A DNA stretch of 44,832 nucleotides, taken from a bacterium (lineage in GTDB: Bacteria; Chloroflexota; Dormibacteria; Aeolococcales; Bog-877). The notes beneath the pieces are model-generated. The model did no database searches. It was not told the DNA's origin and worked only from the letters and a program-made list of their open reading frames with translations. The DNA lies in contig JAJYET010000019.1 of the NCBI GenBank assembly GCA_021785655.1, positions 1 through 44,832 on the forward strand. Direction: 5' to 3'. This document shows, piece by piece, positions 16,220 to 23,792 of this stretch. Each line of letters opens with the position of its first letter. The first letter of the stretch is position 1. Both the position numbers and the translations under genes were made by a program.

Positions 16220-16975
16220 TCACCTCCTCGACCCACCGCCCGCCGTCTGCCCCACCTCGGAGTCGGCCCCGCCGCCGCCCCCCAGGAAGATGGCGCTCAG
16301 GTCCTGCTTCCCCACCTCGGCGGCCGGACCGTCCAGGCGGTTGCGCCCGGCCACCAAGACGTAGGTCCAGTCGGAGTGGCGCACAGCCATCTCCACGTTC
16401 TGTTCGACGACCACCACCGCGGTGCCCTGCTCAGCGATCCGCCTCACCTGCTGCCAGACCACGGTGGTGTACTGGGGCGAGAGGCCGGCGGTGGGCTCGT
16501 CCAGCAGGACCACCTTGGGCTCCAGCATCAAAGCCCGCGCCATCCCCAACATGTTGCGCTGGCCCCCGCTCAGCACTCCGGCCTTGCCGCGCCGGGCCCG
16601 CTGCAGGTCGGGGAAGATCGCCAGGACCTCGTCGATCCGACGCTCCACCCCGGCTCGGCGGATGTAGGCGCCCATCTCCAGGTTCTCCACCACGGACATG
16701 GACGGAAAGACGTTGTTGACCTGGGGGACGTAGGCCATGCCGCTGGCTGCGATCCGGTACGGCGGCAAGTTGGTGACGTCCACCCCGGCCACGGTGACCG
16801 TGCCCTCGAGCTTCCGGAGCAGACCAAACACCGACTTGAGGAGGGTGGACTTCCCTGCTCCGTTGGGGCCCACGATGCTGACCACCTGGCCCTCGGCGGC
16901 GCGGGCCGACACCCCCTGGACGATGGGGACCTTGCCGTATCCCGCGGTGACCCCCTCAGCCGACAGCACGCTCAT
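16220..16975 (-). CDS. livF: Branched-chain amino acid-type ABC transporter ATP-binding protein LivF
   Basis: A 251-aa ATPase energising the transporter. Walker A GPNGAGKST (about 37-45), signature LSGGQRNMLGMARALM, Walker B VVLLDEPTAGL and switch His region VVVVEQNVEMAVRHSDWTYV are all present. YVPQVNNVFPSMSVVENLEMG is the LivF-type Q-loop region. It overlaps the end of livG by 20 nt. Confidence 0.93.
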   Translation of the reverse strand: MSVLSAEGVTAGYGKVPIVQGVSARAAEGQVVSIVGPNGAGKSTLLKSVFGLLRKLEGTVTVAGVDVTNLPPYRIAASGMAYVPQVNNVFPSMSVVENLEMGAYIRRAGVERRIDEVLAIFPDLQRARRGKAGVLSGGQRNMLGMARALMLEPKVVLLDEPTAGLSPQYTTVVWQQVRRIAEQGTAVVVVEQNVEMAVRHSDWTYVLVAGRNRLDGPAAEVGKQDLSAIFLGGGGGADSEVGQTAGGGSRR

Positions 16976-17750
16976 CGAGCCCTCCTCCGAGGTATGCCCT
17001 CACGACCTCGGGGTTCTGCCGGAGCTCCGCCATGCTGCCCTCGGCCAGGGTCCGGCCCAACGCCATCACCACCACCTGGTCGCAGATCCTCTCGACCACA
17101 TCCAGGTTGTGCTCGACCAGGAGGAAGGTGATCCCTGACTGGTCGCGGAGGCGGCGGATGTGCCCGTCCAGCCGCGCGATTAGCGCGGGATTGATCCCCG
17201 CCATGGGCTCGTCCAAAAGCATGAACTTGGGGCTGGCCATCTCCGCCCGAGCCAACTCCAGCAGCCGCTTCTCTCCCCCACTGAGGTTGCCCGCGTACTC
17301 GTCGCGAAGCGGGAGAAGCCCGTAGGTCTCGAGGACGTCCACAGCGCGGCTGGCGAGGGCGGCGTCCTGGCGGCGTCCCACCGACGGCCGGAAGAGAGCG
17401 TTCAAGAGGCTCTCCCCGCGCTGGTTCGGGGGCGGAACCAGCAGGTTCTCCATGACCGTGAGCAGCGGAAACTCCCGCGAGACCTGATACGTCCGCAGGA
17501 GACCGCGGCGAGCCATCTTGTAGGCCGGGAGGCGGGTCACATCGTGCCCGTCGAAGTAGACCCGGCCCGCCTGCACCTTCAGCGCCCCGGCGATCAGTCC
17601 CACCGCGGTGCTCTTGCCCGCTCCGTTGGGCCCGATGAGGGCCGAGATGGTGCCCCTCGTGATCTCGAAGGTGCAGTCATCCACCGCCTTGAACCCTCCA
17701 AAGGAGTGGCTCAGGTGCTCCACCCGCAGGAAGGGGTCAGCTTCCGGCAC
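16956..17750 (-). CDS. livG: Branched-chain amino acid-type ABC transporter ATP-binding protein LivG
   Basis: A 264-aa partner ATPase. Walker A GPNGAGKST, signature LSGGEKRLLELARAEM, Walker B FMLLDEPMAGI and H-loop LLVEHNLDVVERICDQV are complete. The C-terminal AEVRQNPEVVRAYLG-like tail (AELRQNPEVVRAYLGG) is diagnostic for LivG. The GTG start at 17750 follows GGGAG at 6 nt and overlaps the livM end by 14 nt. Confidence 0.93.
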   Translation of the reverse strand: MPEADPFLRVEHLSHSFGGFKAVDDCTFEITRGTISALIGPNGAGKSTAVGLIAGALKVQAGRVYFDGHDVTRLPAYKMARRGLLRTYQVSREFPLLTVMENLLVPPPNQRGESLLNALFRPSVGRRQDAALASRAVDVLETYGLLPLRDEYAGNLSGGEKRLLELARAEMASPKFMLLDEPMAGINPALIARLDGHIRRLRDQSGITFLLVEHNLDVVERICDQVVVMALGRTLAEGSMAELRQNPEVVRAYLGGGLDERAVG

Positions 17751-18747
17751 TTCCCACTCCCTCAGCCGGAGTCCGCCGGCCGGGCAGCAGCGGCAGCTGG
17801 TAGAAGCGGCGCCTGGCCTCCGGGATGATCCCCTCGGGCCGCAGCCAGAGGACGGCGATCAGGGACGCCCCGATGAGCATGTTGCGCACCGTCGGGATGA
17901 GAGTGGCGTTGCCGGGGATCGGGGGGATGTATCGCGTCGCCTCGTTGACCAAGACCGCCACCACGAAGGACCCGACCACCCCTCCCCAGTTGTTGCCCCT
18001 TCCGCCCACGATCAGCGCGGCCCAGACGACGAAGGTCTCACCCGAAGTCCACCCGGCGGGGTTGAAGGCGCCGATGAAACCCATGAGGAGGGCCCCTCCG
18101 ACCCCCGCCAGCACGGCCCCCATCGACATGGCGATGAGCCGCACCCGGACCGAGTCCTTCCCGAAGGCCTCCGCCGCTTCCTGGTCCTCGCGGATGGCCC
18201 GCATGGTCCGGCCGAGCGGGGAGTTGAGGATGCGCTGGGCGATGAACCAGCAGATCACCATGACCACCGCGCAGAAGCCCACCCAGAGGTAGGTGAACTG
18301 GTTGTAGTTGATGTTCAGCCACTGGGTGAAGGGGGTCTGCAGGCCGGCCAGTCCGTCGAACCCGTCGAAGAGGGGGGTGTAGTTGCTCACCAACCCGTAG
18401 ATCACAGTCCCGGTGGCCAGGGTGACGATGGCCATGTAGTCGCTGCGCAGCCGGTTGATGGCGATGAGACCGATCACGATCCCCAGCAGCCCGGCGGCCA
18501 GCGCCCCCATCACCAAGGCTATGGGGAAAGGCCAGCTCAACCCCAGGATCCATTCGAACCCGGTGGACTTCTGGCCCGGGCCGAGCGCAAACACCCCCGA
18601 GAAGTAGGCGCCGCAGGCCACGAAGGTGATGAAGGTGAAATCCAGCACCCCGGCATAGCCGAACTGGATGTTCAGCCCCCAGGTGAGGATGTTGTAGACG
18701 AAGAAGAAGATGGCCAGGGTAGCGAGGTAGGGAAGTATTAGATCCAC
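17737..18747 (-). CDS. livM: Branched-chain amino acid-type ABC transporter permease LivM
   Basis: A 336-aa permease with about 8-10 hydrophobic helices. NIQFGYAGVLDFTFITFVACG near residue 30 and the cytoplasmic loop SPLGRTMRAIREDQEAAEAFGKD are the LivM hallmarks (EAA-type loop contacting the ATPases). GTG 18747 lies 2 nt after the livH stop. Confidence 0.92.
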   Translation of the reverse strand: MDLILPYLATLAIFFFVYNILTWGLNIQFGYAGVLDFTFITFVACGAYFSGVFALGPGQKSTGFEWILGLSWPFPIALVMGALAAGLLGIVIGLIAINRLRSDYMAIVTLATGTVIYGLVSNYTPLFDGFDGLAGLQTPFTQWLNINYNQFTYLWVGFCAVVMVICWFIAQRILNSPLGRTMRAIREDQEAAEAFGKDSVRVRLIAMSMGAVLAGVGGALLMGFIGAFNPAGWTSGETFVVWAALIVGGRGNNWGGVVGSFVVAVLVNEATRYIPPIPGNATLIPTVRNMLIGASLIAVLWLRPEGIIPEARRRFYQLPLLPGRRTPAEGVGSAGS

Positions 18748-18749
18748 GT

Positions 18750-19640
18750 TCAGGCCTTTCCACGAGTGGCGATGAGGCCCTGGGGGCGGAGAAGGAGGAC
18801 GACCACCAGGGCCACGAAGGCGATGTCATCCTTGTAGGTCGAGCTGACCACGACCGCCGACACCTCAGTGACGATGCCCAGGATGGCGGCAGCGGCCATG
18901 GCCCCATAGGGGCGACCGATCCCACCCAGGATCACCGCGGCGAAGATCACGAATAGGAAGCTGTCGGCGCTGGCGGGGTTGAAGCTCACCGTGGTCACCG
19001 TGAGGGCGATCCCGGCCAGACCGGCCAGGCAGCCGGTGATGAACCAGGTCCAGGTGGTGATGCGCTCGGTGTCGATCCCGCTCACCTGGGCCAGGTCCTT
19101 GTTGTCCGACATCGCCCGCATGGCCTTGCCCAGGCTGGTCCGGCTGAGCATCAGGTGGATGGCCACCATGGCCAACACCGCCAGACCGATGATGACCAGC
19201 TGGATCGGGGTCAGCGAGAAGGGCCCCAGGCTCAGCGGGCTCCCAACCGACAGATTGTAGGTCTGGAACCCTGGCCCCCAGATCGCCTGCACCAGGTTCT
19301 CGATGATCAGCGAGAGGCCGAAGGTCACGATCAGGAGGTAGAACAGCGGCGCCTGGCGGGAGACGAAGTGCTGCATCACCCCTTTGGCGATCCCCACCGC
19401 GACCACCCCCATCGCCAGGCAGGCGAGCACGGCGGCCAGCAGGAACGGGAGGTGAGCCCGGGTGCTGAGAGCCATGGTGAAGTAGGCAGCGAGCACCAGG
19501 TAGGTGCCGTAGGCGAAGTTGATGTAGTTGGTGACGCCGAACTGGAGGGTGAGCCCCACCGAGGCCAGCGCCAGCACCGAGGCGGTGACCAGTCCAAACC
19601 CCACCGACTGGAGGACGAGGCTCACGCCGCCCGACTCCAT
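18750..19640 (-). CDS. livH: Branched-chain amino acid-type ABC transporter permease LivH
   Basis: A 296-aa permease, normal LivH length. TLQFGVTNYINFAYGTYLVL near residue 30 and the loop TSLGKAMRAMSDNKDLAQVSG are family signatures. ILGGIGRPYGAMAAAAILG is the conserved late helix. ATG 19640 is used; upstream in-frame sequence (to 19907) is inside the GntR gene and is not LivH-like. A 55-nt gap separates it from the GntR stop. Confidence 0.91.
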   Translation of the reverse strand: MESGGVSLVLQSVGFGLVTASVLALASVGLTLQFGVTNYINFAYGTYLVLAAYFTMALSTRAHLPFLLAAVLACLAMGVVAVGIAKGVMQHFVSRQAPLFYLLIVTFGLSLIIENLVQAIWGPGFQTYNLSVGSPLSLGPFSLTPIQLVIIGLAVLAMVAIHLMLSRTSLGKAMRAMSDNKDLAQVSGIDTERITTWTWFITGCLAGLAGIALTVTTVSFNPASADSFLFVIFAAVILGGIGRPYGAMAAAAILGIVTEVSAVVVSSTYKDDIAFVALVVVLLLRPQGLIATRGKA

Positions 19641-19695
19641 GCCGTGTCCGCCCGCCGGAGGGGGCGCTCTCTCCGCGAGGATCGCGGGCGCGCGA

Positions 19696-20445
19696 TCACT
19701 GGGCCTCGCCGAGAGCCGGCCGCAGCTGGCGACGCCCGGAGGGACGGGCGCCGCCAGCTGCGATCTCCGGCGACAGGGCCGCCACCAGGTAGGCGCTCTC
19801 ACGGCGCACATGCACCGCCATCGCCCGCTCCGCCGCCGCCGGATTGCCGTCCAGGATGGCCTCGGCGACCCGCCGGTGCTCCCGACGGGCCCCATCCTGA
19901 CGCTCACGGCTCTCCACCGCGGTCGCCAGCCGGTAGCGAACCATGTGGTCGTGGAGCTTGTCCAGCAGCTCTGCCGCCCTGCGGTTGTCGGCCACCTCCG
20001 CTATCCGGCGGTGGAACCGCTCACCCAGCTCCCGCAGCGCGGCCGGCTCATCCGAGCGCCGATCAGCGTGGTCCAGGATCGACACCAGCTCCCGGGCATC
20101 GTGCATGGTGGCCCGCCGCGCCGCCTGGTTGGCCGCCAGCCCCTCGAGAGCCCGGCGCACCTCGTACAGCTCCGCCACATCGCGCGCGTCCACCTCGGCC
20201 ACCATCAGCCCACCGTTGGGCAGACGCTTCACAAACCCGTCCGCCTCAAGGGCCCGCAGCGCCTCGCGCACCGGGGTGCGGCTCACCGAGAGGTGGATCG
20301 CGAGCTCGGGCTCGTGGAGCCGGGTCGAAGGGGCGAGGTCGTGATTGATCATCGCCTCGCGGAGCAGCCGGTAAACCACCTGGGCGGCGGACTCCCGCCG
20401 CACCTGAGGGCTCTCCAACCAGAAGCCGGGACGTCGGATGCTCAC
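19696..20445 (-). CDS. GntR-family (FadR/FCD subfamily) transcriptional regulator
   Basis: A 249-aa regulator. The N-terminal winged helix contains SAAQVVYRLLREAMINHDLA and LSVSRTPVREALRALEADGFV (about 60-80, the GntR recognition signature). The C-terminal all-helical FCD ligand domain carries the metal-site histidines in RFHRRIAEVAD, REHRRVAEAI and AMAVHVRRES. These proteins sense small carboxylates or amino-acid derivatives. Its position directly upstream of, and co-directional with, the ABC transporter genes suggests it controls them. GTG 20445 is chosen because GGGAG lies 8 nt upstream; an in-frame GTG at 20526 would add 27 residues. Confidence 0.87.
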   Translation of the reverse strand: MSIRRPGFWLESPQVRRESAAQVVYRLLREAMINHDLAPSTRLHEPELAIHLSVSRTPVREALRALEADGFVKRLPNGGLMVAEVDARDVAELYEVRRALEGLAANQAARRATMHDARELVSILDHADRRSDEPAALRELGERFHRRIAEVADNRRAAELLDKLHDHMVRYRLATAVESRERQDGARREHRRVAEAILDGNPAAAERAMAVHVRRESAYLVAALSPEIAAGGARPSGRRQLRPALGEAQ

Positions 20446-20510
20446 TGGTTCCACTCCCTGGAATGGACGAGCCGACCGCGGATGGCTAGGGCGATCGACC
20501 CGAAACTTGG

Positions 20511-20527
20511 TGTGCATGTATACCACA
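20511..20527. promoter_or_regulatory. Candidate GntR operator/promoter
   Basis: TGTG and CACA half-sites, 9 nt apart, surround a central GTATAC. On the minus strand TATACA (20522-20517) is -10-like. FCD-type GntR proteins often bind short palindromes of this kind, so autoregulation is plausible; this is inference from position and symmetry. Confidence 0.4.
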
Positions 20528-20565
20528 ACACCACCGCCCCGGGGAAGGTTCAGGGAGACGCGGCG

Positions 20566-21510
20566 TCAGGCCGAGAGGAGCCTCTTCACTTCCCCAGCGG
20601 CCAGGATCAGCTCCCGGTCGAAGAGGTTCGGGTTGCCGAAGGTGAACCCGCCGATGCCGGCATCCAGGAAGGACTTGAGCCTGTCGGCCGCCTGCTCGGG
20701 CGTGAGGGGTGGGCCGACCACCCTGCGCCTCTCCTCCGGGATGCGCTCCGCCAGTCTCCGGGCAGCCTCGGGGCCGGTGGTGATCATCACGGGGGCCATG
20801 GCGGTACGAAGGATGGTGGCCGGATCGCGGCCCTCCTCCAGGCAGTACCGCTCCAGGATCTCCCCCTTTCGCCGCATCTCCTCGATCCCGCCGAACCAGT
20901 TGGAGATGTCAGCGTAGCGGGCCACCAGCCGGAGGGTGCGCTGCTCGCCGCCACCGCCCACCAGGATGCGCGGCCCCCCGGGCTGAAGTGGTCGGGGAAC
21001 GTTGAGCGCTCGATCGATCCGGAAGTAGCGCCCCTCGAAGGTCGGCCGCTCCTCCGCGAACATTGACCGGGCGATGCGGAGCGCCTCTTCGAGCCGATCC
21101 ATCCGGCGACCCACGCGGGGGAAATCGAATCCGTAGCCGCGGTGCTCGTCCTCGTTCCAGGCGGCCCCCAGGCCGAGGATGGCCCGCCCCCCGGAGAGCA
21201 CATCGAGAGTGGTCACCTCCTTGACCAGAAGGGCCGGGTTGCGATAGGTGACCCCGCTCACCATCGCCCCCAAGAGGACCTTGCTGGTGCGCTGCGAGAG
21301 GGCGCCAAGGGTGGTGTAGGACTCCAGCATCGGCTCGGTCTCCGCCCCCACTCCCCGAATCTGGTAGAGGTGGTCCATCACCGAGACCATGTCGAAGCCG
21401 GCCTCCTCCGCGGCCTCGGCGAGGCCGACGACGTGGGCGAAGAGGTCCGTCGGCGCCACCCCCTCGAAGGTGAAGTTCGGGATGTGGTATCCGAAGAAGG
21501 GCCCGCTCAC
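20566..21510 (-). CDS. LLM-class (F420-dependent-type) oxidoreductase
   Basis: A 314-aa luciferase-like monooxygenase fold protein. FFGYHIPNFTFEGVAPTDLF opens the barrel; FDMVSVMDHLYQI and VKEVTTLDVLSGGRAILGLG with AAWNEDEHRGYG are the family motifs that bind F420 or FMN. RILVGGGGEQRTLRLVARYAD is the second cofactor-binding segment. The pattern matches 'TIGR03560-type' F420-dependent oxidoreductases from actinobacteria and relatives, though F420 versus FMN cannot be proven here. GTG 21510 follows GAGGGG. It lies 47 nt after the extradiol dioxygenase gene, so both may act on aromatic or related compounds. Confidence 0.87.
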   Translation of the reverse strand: MSGPFFGYHIPNFTFEGVAPTDLFAHVVGLAEAAEEAGFDMVSVMDHLYQIRGVGAETEPMLESYTTLGALSQRTSKVLLGAMVSGVTYRNPALLVKEVTTLDVLSGGRAILGLGAAWNEDEHRGYGFDFPRVGRRMDRLEEALRIARSMFAEERPTFEGRYFRIDRALNVPRPLQPGGPRILVGGGGEQRTLRLVARYADISNWFGGIEEMRRKGEILERYCLEEGRDPATILRTAMAPVMITTGPEAARRLAERIPEERRRVVGPPLTPEQAADRLKSFLDAGIGGFTFGNPNLFDRELILAAGEVKRLLSA

Positions 21511-21557
21511 CCGATCCCCTCGCCCAAGGTGCTCGGCCCCCGCAGGGGTGTTGTTGG

Positions 21558-22364
21558 TCACCCCACCTGCACCGAGCGCTTGGCCAGGCCGTACCAGAAT
21601 CCGTCGATGACCGTCTGGCGGTCCTCGCCCTCCCCACTCCCCGCCCCGAGGGCCACGAAAAGGGGAGCGAAGTGTTCGGTCCTGGGGTGGGCCAGATGTC
21701 CCGCGGGGGCCCTGTTCTGGAAGTCCACCAGGGAGTCGAGGTCCCACCGGGCCAGCGCCTCACTCCCCCACTCGTCGAATTCCGCCGACCAGGATGGCGG
21801 AGGTGCCCCCGGGGTTGGCGACAGACGCATCGCCTGGAGGTTGTGGGTGAAGAACCCGCTCCCCATGATGAGAACGCCCTCGTCCCGCAGAGGGGCGAGC
21901 CGGGCACCTGTGGCCAGGAGCCGCTCCGGGTCCAGGGTGGGGAGCGAAAGCTGCAGAACTGGGACGTCCGCCTGCGGGTACATCTCCACCAAGGGCACGT
22001 AGGCACCGTGGTCCAGGCCCCGGGACGGGTCGTGCCGCACCGGCTCACCTGGACTGGCCAGCAGGCCGGCCACCCTCTCCGCCAACCAGGGCGCGCCCGG
22101 CGCGGGGTACCGGACCTGGTAGTAGCGCTCCGGGAATCCCCAGAAGTCGTACACCAGGGGTACCGTGGAGGTGGCCCCGACGGTCGCCGGCGCCGATTCC
22201 CAGTGCGCCGACACCACCAAGATGGCCCGGGGCCGCGGCATCGCTTCGGCCCAGGCGGCCAGCTGCGACTTCCACTCGTGATCGTCGGCCAGGGGTGGCG
22301 CTCCGTGGCTGAGGTACACGACTGGCATCCGATCTGCCCCGCCGGCCTCGCTCTTCACGTCCAT
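21558..22364 (-). CDS. Class III extradiol ring-cleavage dioxygenase (DODA type)
   Basis: A 268-aa protein of the LigB/DODA family (YgiD-like 4,5-DOPA dioxygenase). Metal-site histidines are visible: His20 in YLSHGAPP, His54 in SAHWES, His119 in LDHGAYVPL and His231 in EHFAPLF. The family cleaves catecholic rings using Fe(II) or Zn(II). ATG 22364 follows GGAGG at 8 nt and is preferred to an in-frame start at 22415 that lies inside a palindromic operator. It is co-directional with the LLM oxidoreductase, with a palindrome 36-54 nt upstream that may control the pair. Confidence 0.9.
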   Translation of the reverse strand: MDVKSEAGGADRMPVVYLSHGAPPLADDHEWKSQLAAWAEAMPRPRAILVVSAHWESAPATVGATSTVPLVYDFWGFPERYYQVRYPAPGAPWLAERVAGLLASPGEPVRHDPSRGLDHGAYVPLVEMYPQADVPVLQLSLPTLDPERLLATGARLAPLRDEGVLIMGSGFFTHNLQAMRLSPTPGAPPPSWSAEFDEWGSEALARWDLDSLVDFQNRAPAGHLAHPRTEHFAPLFVALGAGSGEGEDRQTVIDGFWYGLAKRSVQVG

Positions 22365-22400
22365 GCCAACTTCCTCCGCTGCGTGGGGCGGCCCAGAACT

Positions 22401-22418
22401 TAGTTGTGCCAGCAACTA
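22401..22418. promoter_or_regulatory. Candidate operator upstream of dioxygenase-LLM operon
   Basis: TAGTTG (22401-22406) and CAACTA (22413-22418) form a perfect 6-bp-arm palindrome around TGCCAG. It resembles the palindrome in front of the MFS-MarR operon (23755-23774), sharing TAGTTG, TGCC and CAAC elements. On the minus strand -10-like hexamers (TACCAT, TAGATG) lie just upstream of it, so a bound regulator would block transcription. Confidence 0.5.
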
Positions 22419-22473
22419 CATCTATGGTACCACGCCCGCGGGCCGGTGGGATGGCGCCGGGTGGACGGGCCGC

Positions 22474-23640
22474 TCAGGCGGGCTGGAACTCCGACCAGGG
22501 GATGTTCCAGTCCCCCTCCCCGTCGGCCTCGCTGGCCTGGAGGGTCGTCCCGGTGATCACGACCACATCCCCGGGGACCGACCAGTTGTAGAACCACACT
22601 GCGTCGCTGGGGTTCTGCTCCACGCAGCCATGGGAGACGTTGTAACGGCCGTGGTCGTAGATGTCCCAGTTGGCCATGTGGATGTAGTACCCATCGGTAC
22701 TGATGGCCACGTCATCGTAGACGTTCTGAGCGTAGAGGCCAGGGTAGCCGATGGTCGCCGAGTTCATGAACACCACTGGGGTCTTGGACAGCACGACCAA
22801 GGTCCCGGAGATGGTCGGAAAGCCCGGGCGGCCCAGGCTCACCGGTTCGGTGCGGACCAGCTGGCTGCCGTTGTACACCAGCATCTCGTGAGTCGTGGCG
22901 CTGATCCTGGCGATGTGCTGATTGATCACCGTGAAGCTGCTGGACACCGAGGAGTTGACCAGCCGCTCCCCATTGATCGCCATCCCATTCAAGTTCACGG
23001 TCAGCGTGGCCTGCTCGTTGAGGGGCCAGAACTGCTCCGGCCTCCCGTCCACCTCGGTCGGCGACCACCAGTGCCACCCCAGAGGATCGGAGAGCGACTC
23101 GCTCGCGGAGAGCCGCTGCAGCACCAGGGGCTGATCCGCGGCCGGGATTGGCTGGCTGAACTGCACCACCCAGGTTGCCCCCATCCCGACCTGCTCCCCC
23201 GGGCTCGGCGAGATGGTTATGCCGATGGTCCCCGCAGGGAGCGGCTGCTCCGGAGTGGTCCAGCTCACCACCCGGCTCACGGTCTTGGCCGGCCGGCCCC
23301 CACGCGCGGTGGCCACCATCCGAAAGGTGGTCGCCCAGGGCATTGGCGCGGTGGGCTTCCAGGTCCCGTTGGTCACGCTCCCCCCGATCAGCAGCCCAGC
23401 TGAGGTGCGTACCGACACCGACTCCAGATGGGCATGCCGCACCGAGAGGTTGATGGCCGCCGTGGGGGCGACGGTGCCCGAGCTGACCGGGACGGTGACC
23501 GAGAGCTCGGGGCTGACAAGTGGGAGGGGCCGCGCCGCGGCCGCGATCCCGGTGGCGGCCCCCCCCAGCACCGCCACCGCCCCGACGCTGAGCCCGATCC
23601 GTCGCCACATGCGGTGGCCGGAGCCTGTCAGAGATGGCAT
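22474..23640 (-). CDS. L,D-transpeptidase (YkuD domain) with Ig-like domains
   Basis: A 388-aa exported protein. The N-terminus has a basic stretch followed by a hydrophobic segment (LSVGAVAVLGGAATGIAAAA), a signal anchor. Two beta-rich Ig-like segments follow, the second beginning ITISPSPGEQVGMGATWVVQ, as in mycobacterial Ldt enzymes. The C-terminal YkuD domain contains YIHMANWDIYD and SHGC with catalytic Cys near residue 339. The enzyme forms 3-3 cross-links in peptidoglycan or attaches proteins to it, implying a peptidoglycan wall. After SHGC the usual (I/V)R(L/M) is V-E-Q, a departure from the common motif. ATG 23640 is 7 nt after TATATT. Confidence 0.88.
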   Translation of the reverse strand: MPSLTGSGHRMWRRIGLSVGAVAVLGGAATGIAAAARPLPLVSPELSVTVPVSSGTVAPTAAINLSVRHAHLESVSVRTSAGLLIGGSVTNGTWKPTAPMPWATTFRMVATARGGRPAKTVSRVVSWTTPEQPLPAGTIGITISPSPGEQVGMGATWVVQFSQPIPAADQPLVLQRLSASESLSDPLGWHWWSPTEVDGRPEQFWPLNEQATLTVNLNGMAINGERLVNSSVSSSFTVINQHIARISATTHEMLVYNGSQLVRTEPVSLGRPGFPTISGTLVVLSKTPVVFMNSATIGYPGLYAQNVYDDVAISTDGYYIHMANWDIYDHGRYNVSHGCVEQNPSDAVWFYNWSVPGDVVVITGTTLQASEADGEGDWNIPWSEFQPA

Positions 23641-23647
23641 CACTGCC

Positions 23648-23653
23648 AATATA
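23648..23653 (-). promoter_or_regulatory. Predicted -10 element of the L,D-transpeptidase gene
   Basis: TATATT on the minus strand ends 7 nt before ATG 23640, consistent with a leaderless or nearly leaderless mRNA. It lies in the 152-nt divergent region shared with the MFS exporter. Confidence 0.5.
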
Positions 23654-23750
23654 ACCGCCTCCGCGAGATTCGGTTCCGCCGGGTGGCCGGGACTGCTGGC
23701 CGCCGCCTTGGGCGGGGCCGCCGCTCCGCTCCGGGAGAGCCTGCACCCCG

Positions 23751-23774
23751 TATAGTTGGTTTGTGCCAACCAAC
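23751..23774 (+). promoter_or_regulatory. MFS-MarR operon promoter with overlapping operator
   Basis: TATAGT (23751-23756) is a good -10 element. Overlapping and following it is a perfect 7-bp-arm palindrome, GTTGGTT (23755-23761) and AACCAAC (23768-23774), around TGTGCC. It would cover the transcription start, the usual place for a MarR repressor; the MarR protein is encoded at the end of this operon. Confidence 0.65.
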
Positions 23775-23792
23775 CAGTAGTCGGAGGTGTCC

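Noticed and set aside
14949-16364. 471-codon plus-strand frame opposite the substrate-binding protein
   Set aside because: Low-complexity G/E/H/V composition and full overlap with the recognisable lipoprotein gene on the other strand.
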